DNA from: Podospora pseudocomata | Lineage: Eukaryota > Ascomycota > Sordariomycetes > Sordariales > Podosporaceae | DNA length: 64,000 bases | NCBI RefSeq assembly: GCF_035222375.1 | Contig: NW_026946365.1 | Coordinates: forward strand, 558,001 to 622,000 | Direction of reading: 5' to 3' | Shown: positions 60,193-64,000 of the stretch, piece after piece | Layout of the letters: the number at the start of each line of letters is the position of its first letter | Position numbering within the stretch: the stretch's first letter is position 1 | Program-made: the position numbers and the translations under genes | The notes under the pieces: generated by a model | Seen by the model: the letters and a program-made list of their open reading frames with translations, nothing else | The model's database searches: none | Told to the model about the DNA's origin: nothing

Positions 60193-63100
60193 ACCGAATT
60201 CGATATTCCTAGGCCCATGGCATCAGCAAACTCGGGGCCGAGGTCCTTGACGTCGAAACATGTCATGACAGGAGCGGTCGTGCATTGCAGGGCAGGGCTT
60301 TTGCGGTGATCTTGCATTGGTGGCCATCAACCCGGCAGCACATCGATGGACGCGCATCTGAATCTCCATCTCTGAACATGGTCCATCGCTCACCACAGGC
60401 ACAGGCAAATTCCCTCGCTTCTCCACTGCAACGACTGGATGCCCCCACACAAGCTTCTGCACCGACAAGAAGCATGGGGAGGGGCGTGCTGTTGGACGGA
60501 CAGTGTCGACATCATGCGGTGCGCACCGTATACCTCATTACCCCGCTCTTCGGCGAAGAATCACTTCACCCAGCATTCTGTCTCCATCTCGTGTCTCTCT
60601 CTGCACGTGGTTTGTTTCCGCGGTTGTTGTGTCCCGAGTTTGGGTGTGATCATTGTGCGATTGAAGATTTGTTCAAGTGTATGTCGGTCCAGTGGTAATG
60701 ATAGAAACAAGGGTTTGATGTTGAGGTCGTTAGAGTGTGAGCTCGAGGTTGGAACAGATGGTGAGTGGCTCAAGCTTTCAGATAGCCCGTGCTGTGCTGT
60801 AGGAAAGTGCGGCACTCGCCGAGCCCGAGATCATCGCAGCCACTTCGTCAACCTCCAACCACCAACCAAGCAGCAGTCTCCAATCCTCTTTCCACCGCCA
60901 TTGTTTTCGTATTCTTTTTTTTTTCTCCCCCCCCCCTCTTTTCTTGTTTCTCCCGCGAAGTGCCGTCTCAAGGCTGAAATTGTCTCTCTCTGAGCCTTAT
61001 GAGCCTTATGCATCGCCGTTATGTCAAGTGCTTCCTGTCGATCTGTTAGTTTCGAACGTTTGGATATGCAGTATTTGAGCCGGGCAGGCACTGCATGGAT
61101 CCGTCAGGCCAGTCTTCTATTACCATCCCCACGTGTTGGGGGGACGCACGACAGCCCAGCGGTGGTCTGGTCAGCGGGTTGCGCGCAGTTGATCTTGTTG
61201 ACATCACAGCGTGGTCACAATGAAGCGTTTCTTTGCTGTTCCTGAAGCCAGTGCCTCAGATCAGATGCAGCAAGGTACACGGCGTGCTCGTGGTTCGGAA
61301 AAAGCTTATGGGATCTGGGAATGCCTGAGATCCAATGCATGCTCCAAGGCCAGGCCCTCCACGCCAGAAGGTGCAGAAAACGCAACGCCGGTGTTCGGGT
61401 TCATGTGCGTAACACGACGCTTGCTGCCCACCGCACCGCACTTTGCAGCAAATCGTGCATTGCAGCTAAATGGTCAATCGGAGTTTTTCTCGACTGATGC
61501 GGATATCGACTGATGAACCATACAGGCCGAAAAGACGTCTCGGGATCGGGCGGACTCTGAGTTCCCTCATCTCATCAATTGATTTTTGACCGGTTCTTGA
61601 TTGTTCGTGGTCGCCGAAGGTGGTCTCGTCGACCTTGCTTGCAACCTCGCCATTCTTGATATAGCGGTACGGTGGTCTGGTGTGGTTACCTTATCTCTGA
61701 CACTTTTGCAGAAGATCGGCAATCAAGAACCGGTCAAACGATATGTCAAGCCAAACGCAGCGAAAAGACGGGAGGGCCTCTCACTTACACACTACCCACC
61801 ACGCCGTACATGTGCATTGCATACGGTATGTATGTAGATGCACCTACCACCCTGAGTGAGCGGCGCGTTGCATGCATTGGTTGCCGCTTCGACTAACGCA
61901 CCAGCATCTTTTGATCTGTTTTTTTTCCTTCTCTTTTCTTACCCACCAAATCCCCGTATGGATGGATGGGTATACTATGCGAAGCACGAAGGGCCTGAGC
62001 CCACGGGTCCCTCCCTGACAGCAAAGACACCACAAGAACAACTCCCATTGTGTCTTCCACCCAAGTCATCAGATCATGAGCCAAGAATATCAGCCAGCCA
62101 TTTGCCATTCGCCTATCGTTGGTTTTGAAGTCCACGAAGACGACGAAAGAGCATCCCTTTCTGGACTAGCCTCTCGCCGGCCAATCAGCCAGGACATGGC
62201 TGGTACCTACCCTGCATGAGAGGGGCTTGGTGGCGGGGAGGGGAGGGGGTGGCTGCAGCGAAACACCTGCTTTGCTTTTTGCACAGTGCGGGGGTTTAGC
62301 ACTTTCAACTGCTTCCAAATGAAGAACGCCTCCCCAGCAGTTCCGATACAATAAAAGATGTGATATGACCCGGTAGTCGCGATATCGGGATGTCATATCT
62401 CTAATCTGGGCCGAGGAATGCAAAATGAGAAGGGGAGGCAGAACATATCGGACTTTTGGGCGGCGGTATCGAGCCAGCCCCTCCGTACCCGCGGGGCGTC
62501 TTCTGTCACAGCTGAATCGGCTTGGTTCCCGGCCCTGCGCTTTTCTGGGTAACTGCAGCAGTGTCGAAAAATAACATCATTGGCGTTTGCTCTGCCAGTC
62601 TTCCATGCTTGGCTATGGAAGCGTGATGGAACAAGTTGATGGTAGGAGATAGCGTGGTGATCGGCCCAGAGGAGACGGGACGGGTTCGACGGGCTCCCCC
62701 GTGTCTCTCGCTGCTCTCTTGCGAGACCCGAAGACAAGGCTGGGGAGGGGGCCTCGGGGAAGCACTGCACACCACCGCACACCACCGCTTTCTTGAACTG
62801 GCGCGCGGATATCACCAGATGACAAGTCGGAGCAGTCTCATCGGCTGGTTCGTGAAGAAAGCGCCCATCACAGAAACGTGGCTCACTGACGAGCATTGGC
62901 CGGCGGCTGTTTTCGAGAGCCTCTCTACCCACACACACCAGCAGGTCCTTCCCGCCGTATTCTCCGAGTGTCCGTTGAGCCTAATGTTTAGCTCTTCTCA
63001 CTTGCCACTCAAACGGTCTATGAAATGGTGATTATTTTCGTGGCTTGTCTGATGAATGATCCGTTTTGGGATGCCATTTTACCTACCCTCGATGATTTGC

Positions 63101-64000
63101 GCTACGCCACAGCCAGGACGCCTTCTGATTAGCCAGTGCCAGAGGTTTTGATGGACTTTCCGGGGGGGCAAAGTAACACGGTATATAGAACACATTCCAA
63201 CCACCCGTATCCAACTCACACATTTAATCTATTCGTACACGTCCGGAGGCCGAGCGGCAGCATGTCAGCATCACCACCCGCTCATAAGTTCGCAGCTGAC
63301 TGTTTCCATGGACAAATGGATTCGGACTGAACAACATGATGTGGGGCCAGGCATGGCTGCTATTAGAAGAAGCTGCCCATAGCCACATGGCTCAACATTC
63401 TTGCATCTACACTACAGGAGTCTGCCGGCGTATAATAGAGACAAGTCTATTGGCTAAGAAATCTCTTTACACTACAGCTCCCGCTCTGAGAAAGAACCCG
63501 GGAGAAAATGCGTTATTCCCCGGCCAATTCTTGCAGAAAAGGTGCCGGCGCTTAGAGGACGGCAAAGCTTCCTTGTTGGGAACCGTTCTTATCAGCTTAT
63601 CTGATAGGTATCTATATACCCACCAGTTCGGGCACCAGAGCCTTAGTCCAAGCAATCTGCTTGTAAGTCCGGTGGCATGCTCTCAACGTTCGACTAGTAG
63701 ATATCACTCTACCTACCTGCTTGTCCGAACAGGAGAGGCAATGGCTTGAGGTGATAGCGTGGGCTGTGAGCATCATCCCCCCCCAGGCTGCTGCTCATCA
63801 TCATCAGTTGTTCGTTTTGTTGCGCACCCCACTCTCTCTTGGACGGGAGGAGAGTGTTTTCTCACCCCCGCCCCCTCTTCTTTGTTTTTTTCTCCCCACT
63901 GGTAGCTCGTAGCCAGTGCGACGTTGAAGACGTGTACCCGGGCTCTCGACTGGACGGACTGCCCACACGCCTCCCTGGGTGAGGGCTGCTGTTCCACCGC

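Larger units (their letters stand above)
52093..64000. other. 12-kb stretch without a credible protein gene
   Basis: Nearly 12 kb, a fifth of the window. The longest frames (57525-58049 minus, 58537-59202 plus, 59539-60114 minus, 62393-62938 minus) overlap open frames on the opposite strand, show no domain, signal peptide or sensible intron structure, and look like chance. The sequence is C/T-rich with microsatellites (TC at 55284-55301, ACAT at 55538-55559, CCAG at 55728-55753, ATG at 60172-60192) and homopolymer runs. It lacks the 21-base repeats and obvious transposon parts. Such long spacers in fungi often precede developmental regulators or carry non-coding transcripts; neither can be shown here. 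I looked for tRNA and 5S rRNA signatures and saw none. Confidence 0.55.

Overview
The window reads as nuclear DNA of a filamentous ascomycete, most likely a Sordariomycete and perhaps in Sordariales. Reasons: short (about 50-130 base) GT-AG introns with CTRAY-type branch points, alternating compact genes and long pyrimidine-rich spacers, a SNF1 kinase, a Ste7-type MAP kinase kinase and a CCG-6-like cell-wall protein of filamentous-fungal type, two DUF3176 genes, and G:C-to-A:T-type damage in duplicated genes that fits repeat-induced point mutation (RIP). All function calls come from reading the translations; no database search was run.

Layout. 1.6-2.6 kb: a GFA/CENP-V-fold protein whose fourth exon would add a lysine-rich tail. 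3.1-4.8 kb (minus): a cysteine-rich single-pass membrane protein. 6.1-8.6 kb: SNF1/AMPK alpha. 9.2-14.1 kb: two tandem DUF3176 membrane-protein genes, both damaged. 14.3-15.3 kb (minus): HAD hydrolase. 16.3-19.6 kb: a large DUF2421/FUSC-type membrane protein. 20.4-21.9 kb: CDT1 with an MCB box upstream. 23.1-24.9 kb (minus): the MAPKK of the Fus3/Kss1-type cascade. 27.0-31.5 kb: SPT6. 32.5-33.6 kb: dienelactone hydrolase. 34.8-35.9 kb: an unknown two-helix membrane protein.

36.5-38.2 kb is a patchwork: a truncated kinase-like gene, a GT microsatellite and an orphan C-terminal exon lie between two direct repeats. Next come a quinone oxidoreductase (38.2-39.3, minus), a CCG-6-like GPI protein (41.6-42.2), an acyl-CoA synthetase ending in a peroxisomal AKL signal (45.1-47.4), a second fragment of the kinase-like gene (47.7-47.8) and an AT-hook/BRCT protein (50.8-52.1, minus). 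From 52.1 kb to the end (about 12 kb) I see no credible protein gene.

Most of these genes are housekeeping or signalling genes and do not form one pathway. SNF1 (carbon derepression) and the peroxisomal acyl-CoA synthetase could act in related metabolism, but nothing in the sequence links them. The most unusual structure is a family of 21-base tandem repeats at three intergenic sites (32.0, 36.5 and 48.0 kb). Its minus strand reads as a decayed seven-residue peptide repeat. Two of the three sites lie next to copies of the kinase-like gene.
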